The position numbers and the translations under genes are program-made. Below, piece by piece: positions 36,253-44,645 of a DNA stretch of 64,000 nucleotides (position 1 is the first letter of the stretch; each line of letters begins with the position of its first letter). Below the pieces are notes generated by a model that saw only the letters and a list, made by a program, of their open reading frames with translations, was not told the DNA's origin and did not search any database. The DNA is taken from assembly GCF_900167075.1 (NCBI RefSeq), contig NZ_FUWH01000004.1, forward strand, positions 1 through 64,000. Reading direction: 5' to 3'. The stretch comes from Sediminibacterium ginsengisoli. Lineage in GTDB: Bacteria; Bacteroidota; Bacteroidia; Chitinophagales; Chitinophagaceae.

Positions 36253-36363
36253 TGTGAAATCGGTGCGGTTAACCATTAACCAAAAGACCCTGCCAGTCTT
36301 TGCAGAGGCGCCTCTTTGGGTTCGGTGCACAGCGGCCTGAGCGACACACCGTCTGAAGGTTGA

Positions 36364-36582
36364 AATCTATAAGCAGCTTTAGAAATCGCAAGTACGTGCT
36401 GCGCTGAGTCCCCTTCGGGAGACATCAGCGGAAACGAATCTATAAGCAGCTTTAGAAATCGCAAGTACGTGCTGCGCTGAGTCCCCTCCGGGAGACATCA
36501 GCGGAAACGAATCTATAAGCAGCTTTAGAAATCGCAAGTACGTGCTGCGCTGAGTCCCCTCCGGGAGACATCAGCGGAAACG
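36364..36582. repeat. Three tandem 73-bp hairpin repeats
   Basis: Three head-to-tail units begin at 36364, 36437 and 36510 and are nearly identical (period exactly 73 bp). Each unit is AATCTATAAGCAGCTTTAG, AAATCGCAAGTACGTGCTG and the hairpin CGCTGAGTCCCC-TYCG-GGAGACATCAGCG. The first has a TTCG loop and the next two TCCG. Because 73 is not a multiple of three, no protein repeat is encoded. Confidence 0.9.
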
Positions 36583-36741
36583 AGGCACAACGGCCTGAGT
36601 GAGCGGAAGCAACGAATTTGAAGTGGCTTAGAGAACCGGAGTACCATCCGAACACCAGGCTTCCAACAATGGATTAAACTGCCGTTGCTGGCCGCCTGAT
36701 CAGCAATACATCGCCAGCCAGCAGCTTCCTGGCGACCATTT

Positions 36742-37188
36742 TCAACGCATATTGAATTTGACCCTGAAATGATTTCCGGAATGTTCGTGGCTGGCGTAGC
36801 GTAATTCTCCGTCGTTATCCTCAACGTATTTTTTTGCAGTAGCAAGCCCTGTTCTGAAAATATTTTCCTCATCCAGGAAATAGGCATGTAACCTGTCGAT
36901 ACCTGTAGCCCTGCCGTTACCCAGCATTTCAATAATGCATTGACGATCTGTGGTATCCATATAGATACGGATAACGGAACCTGCTTCTGCTATCAGGATC
37001 ATGTTTTCTGCAAAGACCCGGAGATTGTTCCGCAGCTGGGAAGTTTCATGCTGCAGCCATACGGGTGTTGGTGCAAACTGTAGCTGCAATTGTACCCGCC
37101 GGGCTTCAGCCATTTCTGCCAGGGATACCGCGATCTCTTCCAGCAGGCCCGCCAGTTCCGCAGGCGTTTCATGGGTACGGTTGTCCAT
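36742..37188 (-). CDS. Stand-alone GHKL-like ATPase domain protein
   Basis: A 148-residue protein that looks like the catalytic half of a histidine kinase without receiver, phospho-acceptor or membrane parts. A helix pair lies at about 8-35; an N-box-like stretch LRVFAENMILIAEAGSVIRI (56-75), a G1-like EMLGNGRATGI (87-97), a G2-like GLATAKKYVEDNDGEL (114-129) and a G3-like SGNHFRVKF (137-145) follow. The usual DxGxG is changed to LGNGRATG, so ATP binding is uncertain. It could be an anti-sigma-type kinase, a decoy or a remnant. It is divergent from the ABC pair and borders the repeat array. Confidence 0.65.
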   Translation of the reverse strand: MDNRTHETPAELAGLLEEIAVSLAEMAEARRVQLQLQFAPTPVWLQHETSQLRNNLRVFAENMILIAEAGSVIRIYMDTTDRQCIIEMLGNGRATGIDRLHAYFLDEENIFRTGLATAKKYVEDNDGELRYASHEHSGNHFRVKFNMR

Positions 37189-37283
37189 GCCGGTTATGTT
37201 TACCCTAATTTATGCTTTATAAGTGAATACACAATTAAAAGCGAAAACAACCGCTTGAGGCGTTTCTGACACGCTTATCAATA

Positions 37284-37317
37284 TTGCTGAAAAATCATCG
37301 GTATAGCATTATCTTCG
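37284..37317 (+). promoter_or_regulatory. Promoter of second ABC-2 exporter
   Basis: TTG (37284-37286), a 23-bp spacer and TATCTTCG (37310-37317; one mismatch to TAnnTTTG) lie 18 bp before the ATG at 37336. Confidence 0.5.
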
Positions 37318-37335
37318 GGATATAACATACTTTTT

Positions 37336-38232
37336 ATGGAACCGATCTTATCTCTGCAGGGGATATCCAAATCATACGGCCCCATACGGGCATTGAACGA
37401 TGTTTCTTTCCAGGTACCGCCGGGCAGCGTTTTCGGCATCTTAGGGCCTAACGGAAGCGGCAAAACAACCATGTTGAGTATCATCCTCGACATTCTGAAA
37501 GCCGACAGCGGCAATTTTTCGTGGTTTGGTCAGCCCGGCTCTCCTGCCACCAGGAAAAGGATCGGCTCGTTACTGGAAACGCCTAATTTTTATCATTACC
37601 TCTCGGCTGTGAACAATCTCAAAGTTACACAGGCCATCAGCGGACGCGGTACGCCGGAAGACATTGAGCGCGTGCTGGAAACCGTAAAATTATCTCACCG
37701 GAAAAACAGCCGTTTCAGCTCTTACAGCCTGGGTATGAAACAGCGGCTCGCTATCGGTGCGGCGCTGCTGGGGAATCCGCAGGTACTGGTATTCGATGAG
37801 CCTACCAACGGCCTCGACCCGGTAGGTATTGCAGAGATCAGGGCATTGATCAAAGAACTGTCGGCGCAGGGCAAAACCATTATCATGGCAAGCCACCTGC
37901 TGGATGAAGTGGAAAAAGTATGTACCCATGTGGCGATACTCAAAAAAGGCACCTTGCTTACGGCAGGCCAGGTAGATGAAGTACTGGCGAATGAAGATAT
38001 CGTTGAAGTGTCTGCAGCCAATCCCGACCATTTACGCACTGTACTGGAACAGATGGGCGGCTACAGCCAGCTGAAACAGGATGGCAGGCAGATCCAGCTC
38101 TTCTTCCCGATAGGATCGGCGAATATGGAAGAGATCAACAGCTATTGCTTCAGAAACAGTATTACACTGAACCAGCTGCTGCTGAAAAAGAAAAGCCTTG
38201 AAGCCAAGTTCTTTGAATTAACCAATGACTAA
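37336..38232 (+). CDS. ABC-2 exporter ATP-binding protein (BcrA/GldA-like)
   Basis: A 298-residue ATPase with Walker A GPNGSGKTT (37-45), signature YSLGMKQR (130-137) and Walker B VLVFDEP (150-156). The C-terminal ~75 residues form the extra domain of multidrug/bacitracin-type ATPases. The permease gene starts 15 bp after its stop. The substrate is unknown. Confidence 0.92.
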   Translation: MEPILSLQGISKSYGPIRALNDVSFQVPPGSVFGILGPNGSGKTTMLSIILDILKADSGNFSWFGQPGSPATRKRIGSLLETPNFYHYLSAVNNLKVTQAISGRGTPEDIERVLETVKLSHRKNSRFSSYSLGMKQRLAIGAALLGNPQVLVFDEPTNGLDPVGIAEIRALIKELSAQGKTIIMASHLLDEVEKVCTHVAILKKGTLLTAGQVDEVLANEDIVEVSAANPDHLRTVLEQMGGYSQLKQDGRQIQLFFPIGSANMEEINSYCFRNSITLNQLLLKKKSLEAKFFELTND

Positions 38233-38247
38233 CTTAAAAACGATCCC

Positions 38248-39078
38248 ATGCTTTCCCTTATAAAAATTGAATGGCTCAAAATCAAAAAATACCCTGCTTT
38301 CTGGTGGATGCTCGGTATTGTAGCGCTTACTTATCCTGGTATCAACATCATGTTCTACAATGTTTACCAGCAGATTTCAACAAGTAAAAATATGGCGGGG
38401 GAAATTGCCAAAATGCTGCTGGGCAACCCGTTTGCATTTCCTGAGACCTGGCATTCCGTGGCATATTTTTCATCTCATTTCGTAATCCTGCCTTCTATTC
38501 TTGTGATCATGCTGGTGACCAATGAGTACAATTATAAAACACACCGTCAGAATATCATAGATGGCTGGAGCAGGTCGCAGTTCATTACCAGCAAACTTTG
38601 TGATGTGGCAATCATTTCATTTATCATTACCATTGTTTACGCGCTTGTAGCTACGGTATTCGGGTTTTATTCAGACAGTTCATCTGCTTACCGGTGGGCT
38701 GAGCAACTATACTATATCCCGCTGTTCTTCATTCAGAGTTTTGCGCAGTTATCCATCGCATTCCTGCTGGGTTACCTGATCAAAAAAGCTTTCATTGCAC
38801 TGGGCATATTTCTTTTTTACAACCTGGTGATCGAGAATATCGTCACAGCTTACTTCACTTATAAACTGAAGATGGATGGCGTTTCGCGGCTGATGCCTTT
38901 TGAAATGTCTGACCGCATCCTCGTTGCACCATCTTTTGTTGGAAAGTTTGGCAATGATGCGAAAGCTACTTACGACAGGTGGATTGATGCTGTACCAGCC
39001 CAGATCGCACTTACGGTTGTATTTACCGGTATTATCTGGCTGATCTGCTATGCAGTTCATAAGAAAAGGGACCTGTAA
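38248..39078 (+). CDS. ABC-2 exporter permease
   Basis: A 276-residue membrane protein with six predicted helices and no large extracytoplasmic domain, of the BcrB/ABC-2 type. The N terminus MLSLIKIEWLKIKKYPAFW is the usual amphipathic entry helix. It pairs with the ATPase immediately upstream and ends 6 bp from the convergent epimerase gene. Confidence 0.88.
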   Translation: MLSLIKIEWLKIKKYPAFWWMLGIVALTYPGINIMFYNVYQQISTSKNMAGEIAKMLLGNPFAFPETWHSVAYFSSHFVILPSILVIMLVTNEYNYKTHRQNIIDGWSRSQFITSKLCDVAIISFIITIVYALVATVFGFYSDSSSAYRWAEQLYYIPLFFIQSFAQLSIAFLLGYLIKKAFIALGIFLFYNLVIENIVTAYFTYKLKMDGVSRLMPFEMSDRILVAPSFVGKFGNDAKATYDRWIDAVPAQIALTVVFTGIIWLICYAVHKKRDL

Positions 39079-39084
39079 GAAATT

Positions 39085-40020
39085 TTATTTGCCGAATAAA
39101 TGGCCCAAAGCCTTCTGAACCGTCGGGTACCTGAACAGGAATCCGGCGGTTTCTGTTTTACGGCTGCTGACGGTGGCGCTTTTCAATACTTCAATGCTCA
39201 TTTCGCCCAGCACCCATTTCAGCAGGAACGAAGGAACATGTAAAGGAATGAAGAAACGACCTCTTACCAGGCGGGCTAATTCCAGGGTTACGGTTTTATT
39301 GGTGGCGGGTGAAGGACTCACTGCATTATATACGCCGTGCAATTTGGGGTTTTCGATAGCATGCAGGAAAAGATGACAAAGGTCGTCTATATGAATCCAG
39401 CTGATCATTTGTTCTCCGCTTCCCAATATAGCTGCAATGCCTCCTTTAAGCGGTTTGAGAAATTCATTCAGGGCTCCGCCGGTATTACTGAACACGATCC
39501 CCAACCGGTAAATGACCAGTCTTTTATTCAGTTCTTCCACCGGTTGAATACTCTGTTCCCAGAGCCGGCAGGTTTCGCCGAGGAAATCATCAGCAGGCGG
39601 CATTTCTTCCGTAAATCCTTTCGTGCGCATTCCTTTATCATCGGCCCCGTACCAGCCGATGGCAGAAGCACTTACAACCGTACTGATCTGGTTGGGAATT
39701 TCACGGATGGCTTTCGCGAGTAAGGCACCGCTGGCAGTGCGGCTTTCGCGGATTTCTTTTTTTCTTTTTTCCGTCCAGCGTTTCTCCGCAACCCCGGCAC
39801 CCGCAAGATGGATCACGTGATTGGCATTACGGATCGCTTCCGGATCGATAACCCCTTTTTCAACATCCCAATGCGCATAAGACACCCCGGATCTGTTATC
39901 CTGCAGGGCATCAGTCTGCCCGCGGGAAAGGATAATGATTTTGTACCCCTGCCGTAACAGCAAAGCTGTAAGTCTTTGCCCCACCATACCGGTTCCGCCG
40001 GTTATAAGTACTGTTTTCAT
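39085..40020 (-). CDS. TIGR01777 family NAD-dependent epimerase
   Basis: This 311-residue extended short-chain dehydrogenase carries the nucleotide loop ITGGTGMVGQRL, VIHLAGAGVAEKRWTEKRK (the TIGR01777/SulA-like hallmark), SASAIGWYG and ISWIHIDDLCHLF, and a C-terminal DUF1731-type segment. The substrate is unknown; homologues are linked to division or cell-shape phenotypes in some bacteria. The start at 40020 gives MKTVLITGGTG; the longer frame to 40098 runs through the ftsZ terminator. Confidence 0.9.
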   Translation of the reverse strand: MKTVLITGGTGMVGQRLTALLLRQGYKIIILSRGQTDALQDNRSGVSYAHWDVEKGVIDPEAIRNANHVIHLAGAGVAEKRWTEKRKKEIRESRTASGALLAKAIREIPNQISTVVSASAIGWYGADDKGMRTKGFTEEMPPADDFLGETCRLWEQSIQPVEELNKRLVIYRLGIVFSNTGGALNEFLKPLKGGIAAILGSGEQMISWIHIDDLCHLFLHAIENPKLHGVYNAVSPSPATNKTVTLELARLVRGRFFIPLHVPSFLLKWVLGEMSIEVLKSATVSSRKTETAGFLFRYPTVQKALGHLFGK

Positions 40021-40064
40021 ATCGGTTATGCAATAATAACAACTGAACCGGAATAAGGTTGCAC

Positions 40065-40092
40065 AAAAAAGCCCCCGGTTCTGACCGGGGGC
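40065..40092 (-). terminator. Terminator of the dcw cluster
   Basis: On the minus strand GCCCCCGGT-CAGA-ACCGGGGGC is followed by six T, 51 bp after the ftsZ stop. It ends the long mraZ-ftsZ run. Confidence 0.9.
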
Positions 40093-40142
40093 AAACAACT
40101 AAAATCACCAGGCTAAAAACAAAAAACTATGGTAAGCAATCA

Positions 40143-41999
40143 CTAATCGGGTTTTTTCCCGTCGAGAAAGGTGTTGATGGTTGAGATCTGTGTCTGGTTA
40201 TTCTCATCCTTACCCACTGTGTACTTGCTGTAAAAATTCTCTACTGATGTTAATGTGCTGCCAAACAGTTCCATGTTCCTGCGAACATAGGCCGGAACAG
40301 AATCGAACTCATTGTTGGGATCTGAACTGTTACTGATATTAAACGACAGATTCCTCAGTTTTTGTATACGCTCGGCTGCTCTTTTTTTCTGTTCTTCCAC
40401 ATCATCCATCACATCGTCGTATCCGGCCTGTATTTCCTGCTGCGGAACCGGCATACTTCTTGGCTCTTCCTTTTCCACGATATGCATTTCCATTTCCAGC
40501 TGCAGTTCATCCTCTGCCTGGATCGGCGCGGGTTTCGGCTTTTCCTCTACCTGTTGTACCGGCTGTGGTACTGGTGCAGGCCTTGGTGCCGCAGGCTCTG
40601 ATGCATAAATATTGGATGGCTTGCTGAGACCTGTACTGTACGATGGCGTAACCGGGCGTGCTGGTTCTGCTGGTTTCTCGCTTACGCTGAAACGCAGCAT
40701 TTCATCTGTAGCCGGCTGTGACACGGGAGGCTGTGGTTTTTCTACCACTACTTCTTCCGTGAGGTCGGTGCTCAGTTCAAACATGAGCGGCATTTCTTCC
40801 TTCACGGGTTCAGGTTGCGGTTGTGAATAAGTAAATGTATTCTGTACAACCGGCTCTTCCTGTACCGGCTCCTGGATGCGTGGCGCGAACGGATCTTTAT
40901 CTTCCAGCGGCAATGTCTGCTGGATCGGTAATGCAACCGGTTTAGGTTCTTCCAGGTCAAGTCCGAGTGTCATTACGATCTTCTCAGGCTTAGGTTCAGG
41001 CTTTTTTACCTCTACCGGTTTTGCAAAAGGGTCTTTATGTTCAAAACCGGTAGCTACGAGTGTGATACCGATCTTTTTGCCGAGGGTTTCATCGTAGCCC
41101 ATACCAACGATCACGTCAGTACCTTCTCCTGCCTGCATGCGCAGGTAGTTATTGATGACTTCCAGTTCATCCATTGTACACTCATCGTCTCCTTCCGCAC
41201 TGTTGATATTGATCAGGATCCATTTTGCTCCTTTGATATCGTTATCGTTCAGCAGCGGCGACGCCAGCGCTTCTTCAATAGCACGTTGCGCACGGTCTTC
41301 ACCTTCCACCTCTGCTTTACCCAGGATCGCAACGCCGCCGTTTTTCATAACGGTGCATACGTCTGCGAAGTCTACGATGATATGACCGCGGCTGTTGATG
41401 ATATCGGTGATACATTTTGCTGCAGTGGCGAGTACATTATCCGCCTTGGCGAAAGCATCCTTCATTTTCAGGTTGCCGTACTGCATGCGCAGCTTATCGT
41501 TACTGATCACCAGCAGTGTGTCTACATAAGGTTTCAGCTGCCTGATACCTTCTTCTGCCTGCTGCTGGCGGCGCGGGCCTTCGAAACCGAATGGTGTGGT
41601 TACAATACCAACGGTAAGGATACCCAGCTCTTTACATATCTGTGCAATGATCGGGGCGCCACCGGTTCCGGTACCTCCACCCATGCCCACAGTTATGAAT
41701 GCCATTTTAGTATTGACTTCGAGGATACGCTTTATTTCTTCGAGTGATTCTTCTGTGGCCATTTTGCCCACTTCCGGGTTTGCACCAGCACCTAATCCCT
41801 GTGTAAGATGTGGCCCCAGCTGGATCTTGTTCGGCACTTCGCTCTGCTCAATTGCCTTTGCATCGGTATTACAGATGATGAAATCAACGCCTTCAATATC
41901 CTGTCCGAACATAAAGTTTACAGCGTTGCTTCCCCCGCCACCCACACCGAGTACCTTAATGATGGACGATTTTTGTTTGGGAAGATCAAAATGAATCAT
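40143..41999 (-). CDS. ftsZ: Cell division GTPase FtsZ, long-tailed
   Basis: This tubulin homologue builds the division ring. The nucleotide motif is GGGTGTG (107-113) and the T7 loop is VDFADV (209-214). At 618 residues it is much longer than the E. coli protein (383). After the globular core (to about 325) comes a linker of about 240 residues rich in Pro, Glu and Val. The FtsA-binding peptide is recognisable as DSVPAYVRR (566-574; E. coli LDIPAFLRK), but 44 more residues follow, ending TINTFLDGKKPD. It is the last gene of the cluster, 85 bp after ftsA. Confidence 0.97.
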   Translation of the reverse strand: MIHFDLPKQKSSIIKVLGVGGGGSNAVNFMFGQDIEGVDFIICNTDAKAIEQSEVPNKIQLGPHLTQGLGAGANPEVGKMATEESLEEIKRILEVNTKMAFITVGMGGGTGTGGAPIIAQICKELGILTVGIVTTPFGFEGPRRQQQAEEGIRQLKPYVDTLLVISNDKLRMQYGNLKMKDAFAKADNVLATAAKCITDIINSRGHIIVDFADVCTVMKNGGVAILGKAEVEGEDRAQRAIEEALASPLLNDNDIKGAKWILININSAEGDDECTMDELEVINNYLRMQAGEGTDVIVGMGYDETLGKKIGITLVATGFEHKDPFAKPVEVKKPEPKPEKIVMTLGLDLEEPKPVALPIQQTLPLEDKDPFAPRIQEPVQEEPVVQNTFTYSQPQPEPVKEEMPLMFELSTDLTEEVVVEKPQPPVSQPATDEMLRFSVSEKPAEPARPVTPSYSTGLSKPSNIYASEPAAPRPAPVPQPVQQVEEKPKPAPIQAEDELQLEMEMHIVEKEEPRSMPVPQQEIQAGYDDVMDDVEEQKKRAAERIQKLRNLSFNISNSSDPNNEFDSVPAYVRRNMELFGSTLTSVENFYSKYTVGKDENNQTQISTINTFLDGKKPD

Positions 42000-42084
42000 A
42001 ATGTGCTTTTTTGGGTTAGTAGATTACACGGCTCTGCCTCTGAGGATATTGGATCGTAAAATTATTATTGCTGCGGCCAGGTAA

Positions 42085-43467
42085 TTATCTGATCACCTGG
42101 TCCTCTTCTTCTTTAAACAGATCTATCAGGTTATTCTTGAACTTATCCCAGAACTTCTGTTTCCGGGCTGATGCATTTGCATTGGTATTCACTGCAATCA
42201 CTTCCTGTTCTTCCTGTATTGCATCGGCTTCGAGCTCAACTGTAAGTGTTCTCGGAACCGCCACTTTCTTGTATTGTTCTGTAAATTCCTTGCGGTTATG
42301 ATCGTAATCGCTGTAACCTTTCAGGATCAGTCCCAGGCATGTGGCATACATGGGCTTTTTCAGCTCTTCGATATGATTGGGTGCGAGATGTTCATTCGGT
42401 AAACCGATGCGTGCATTCAGTCCTGTTGTATATTCCGTTAACTGGATCAGGTGTTTCAGCTGTGAACCACCGCCGGTAAGGATAATACCGCCATTCAGTG
42501 CACGGCTGTCGAGCCCTACCTGTTTGATATGGTAAGTAACAAAATCCAGGATCTCGCTCATACGCGCCTGTATGATGGCTGCCAGGTTCTTCACACTGAT
42601 CTCTTTAGCAGGCATACCTTTCAATCCCGGGATAGTGATATACGCATTCGATTTCGCTTCGTCGGCCAGAGCACTTCCGAACTGTACCTTCATCGCTTCT
42701 GCCTGGCTTTTGAGTACGCCCAGGCCCATGCGGATATCATTGGTAATATTCTCACCACCGAATGGTATTACAGCCGTATGCTTCAGGATCCCTTCATAGA
42801 ATACCGCGAGGTCGCTGGTGCCGCCTCCGATATCGAGGATCGCCACACCGGCTTCCATATCGATATCGCTCATTACCGCACTCGCTGATGCCAGTGGCTG
42901 CAGCACGAGGTCTTTCGTTGCAAGGCCGCTTCTTTCAACCGCACGGTTGATGTTCCGGATCGCATTCCTGTCGCCGGTAATGATGTGAAAATTAGCGCCC
43001 ACTTTTACGCCGTTGTAGCCTACGGGGTCTTTGATGTTCTGGATATTATCTACGTGAAAATCCTGCGGGATCACATCGATGATCTGATCCCCGGCAGGGA
43101 TGAATGTTTTGCGCTGGTTGTTCAGCAGTTGGTCTATCTCCCAGCGCTGGATCTCTGTTTCCGCGTCCTGGCGTACGATATCACCACGGGTCTGTAAACT
43201 TTTGATATGATGACCTGCTATGCCTACATATACTTCGTTGATCTCCAGTTCAGGGTTACTTTCATAGCAATGCAACAAAGCCTGCTGAATGGCTTTGATG
43301 GTCTGATCGATGTTCAATACCTGTCCATGCTGCACTCCGTTACTGTTAGCGCGACCAAAACCTAAAATCTCCAGCTTGCCGTGCTCGTTCTTTCTGCCGG
43401 CGATCGCTGCGATTTTGGTGGTTCCGATGTCGAGACCAACAATGATCGGTGATTCATTGTGATTCAT
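42085..43467 (-). CDS. ftsA: Cell division protein FtsA
   Basis: This 460-residue actin-like ATPase tethers FtsZ to the membrane. Phosphate-1 is VGLDIGTTKIAAI, phosphate-2 is AILDIGGGTSDLAVF and the adenosine motif is GGIILTGGGSQLKHL. The C terminus KFWDKFKNNLIDLFKEEE is an amphipathic membrane-targeting helix. It lies between ftsQ (95 bp) and ftsZ (85 bp); these wider gaps may hold extra signals, but none was clear. Confidence 0.96.
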   Translation of the reverse strand: MNHNESPIIVGLDIGTTKIAAIAGRKNEHGKLEILGFGRANSNGVQHGQVLNIDQTIKAIQQALLHCYESNPELEINEVYVGIAGHHIKSLQTRGDIVRQDAETEIQRWEIDQLLNNQRKTFIPAGDQIIDVIPQDFHVDNIQNIKDPVGYNGVKVGANFHIITGDRNAIRNINRAVERSGLATKDLVLQPLASASAVMSDIDMEAGVAILDIGGGTSDLAVFYEGILKHTAVIPFGGENITNDIRMGLGVLKSQAEAMKVQFGSALADEAKSNAYITIPGLKGMPAKEISVKNLAAIIQARMSEILDFVTYHIKQVGLDSRALNGGIILTGGGSQLKHLIQLTEYTTGLNARIGLPNEHLAPNHIEELKKPMYATCLGLILKGYSDYDHNRKEFTEQYKKVAVPRTLTVELEADAIQEEQEVIAVNTNANASARKQKFWDKFKNNLIDLFKEEEDQVIR

Positions 43468-43562
43468 AGCGTAAGTGTTTTAGTTGTTTTTTGTTGCAAT
43501 GCATTTATTTTTCAAACGAGATCAGCTGTTGCAAAAACCGTGCACAGCCTTCAGCATCCGTT

Positions 43563-44645
43563 TTATTTTTTCTGCATCACTGCCTTGGGTTTATTTGTTT
43601 TGGCAGCCGGCTTTGTTTTTTTGCCTGATTTGACCGACTGCTGTTTCGATAACGTTTTATTATTCTGTTTATTGTTTAACGGTGCATTAGTTTTCGAAAT
43701 TGTTTTTTCTTTTACCGGTTGTTTAACAACTGGTGCTGCCATTTTCTTTACCACTGCCGAATCTTTCGCAGGCGGCGCTGCTACAACAACAGTACTGCTG
43801 TCTGCAACCGCTGTTCCCTTCAGCAATGATTCTATTGCCTTTGCAGCTGCAGCTGAATCGACCAGTTTCTTCGCCGTACCTCTCTTTACTGCCACCACCT
43901 GGTTTGCATACTGCACATCAACCTTTTCATATTTGTTCATACCCTGCTGCAGCCATGCTTTCTTATAGAATGTATACAGCCGGCTGAACTTGCTGTCGAT
44001 TTCTTCTGCATCTCCAAGTGCCACAATATGATCACCGATTGCCGGGATCAGTTCAAATGTTGCATGCGGCGTAATGTCTACCTGCGACACATGTGCCATC
44101 CAGAACGAGTCCGCAACAATATAACGGCTCAGCTTCACCACATCTTCCAGCAGGGCGCTATCGGGTTTCGACAGTTTTGCCTTATCTGAAGGAAAGCCGG
44201 TAAATACAGGTACGCGGGCCGACATCTTCTCGCTGAGCGGTAATCGTAATCCGCCACTGTCGAGGTAAAAAGAACTGCCCTGTGCAGTAAACACCCTTGC
44301 AACCGGTTCGCGCTCTTCAATCTTCACCTGCAGTACCTGCCCGTTATCGAAATACAGTTCCGCATTTTTTACCCAGGGGTTCTTTTCCATCCCGGTTTCG
44401 AGCTGGCGCAGGTTTACTGCTGAAACAGGGAGACCTTTTACCGGGCCCCTTGCATTCACCAGCTGCAGCACATCTTTCTCGTCAATGAACATATGGTGTT
44501 CCGCGCCTGCAATTTCGATCTGTACATCTTCGCATTTCCGCTGGCTTTTTTTCTGCATGGCGGCGCCCAGCAGCACAATCGTTCCAATGCCTGCCAGCAG
44601 CCAGATTACCTGCAATACTCTTTTTTTCCAGCTCATTTTTTTCAT
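43563..44645 (-). CDS. ftsQ: Cell division protein FtsQ
   Basis: A bitopic protein of 360 residues linking early and late division proteins. A basic N terminus (MKKMSWKKRV) precedes the membrane helix (about 10-30), a POTRA-type domain and a beta domain with FYLDSGGLRLPLSEK and PVFTGFP. An unusual Lys/Thr/Pro-rich tail of about 60 residues ends KAVMQKK. The ATG at 44645 overlaps the murC stop as ATGA; the frame is open to 44687 inside murC. Confidence 0.92.
   Translation of the reverse strand: MKKMSWKKRVLQVIWLLAGIGTIVLLGAAMQKKSQRKCEDVQIEIAGAEHHMFIDEKDVLQLVNARGPVKGLPVSAVNLRQLETGMEKNPWVKNAELYFDNGQVLQVKIEEREPVARVFTAQGSSFYLDSGGLRLPLSEKMSARVPVFTGFPSDKAKLSKPDSALLEDVVKLSRYIVADSFWMAHVSQVDITPHATFELIPAIGDHIVALGDAEEIDSKFSRLYTFYKKAWLQQGMNKYEKVDVQYANQVVAVKRGTAKKLVDSAAAAKAIESLLKGTAVADSSTVVVAAPPAKDSAVVKKMAAPVVKQPVKEKTISKTNAPLNNKQNNKTLSKQQSVKSGKKTKPAAKTNKPKAVMQKK

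Larger units (their letters stand above)
36109..36741. other. Gene-free repeat region
   Basis: About 630 bp between fadN and the GHKL gene with no believable coding sequence. It holds one diverged and three tandem copies of the hairpin repeat and a separate 18-bp direct repeat (GCACA[AG]CGGCCTGAG.. at 36327-36344 and 36585-36602). Short open frames here change sequence from copy to copy and are products of the repeat. Confidence 0.8.

Noticed and set aside
36364..36582. Possible CRISPR array
   Set aside because: The units follow each other without unique spacers, are 73 bp long and contain a strong hairpin; no cas genes are present.
36276..36932. Several minus-strand open frames of 62-135 codons containing DSAQHVLAISKAAYRF-type repeats
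   Set aside because: They are translations of the tandem DNA repeat in shifting frames; the 73-bp period is not a multiple of three, and the longest one runs into the GHKL gene in another frame.
41037..41747. 236-codon plus-strand frame opposite ftsZ
   Set aside because: It is antisense to the conserved FtsZ core; its Phe/His/Cys-rich content is typical of a shadow frame.
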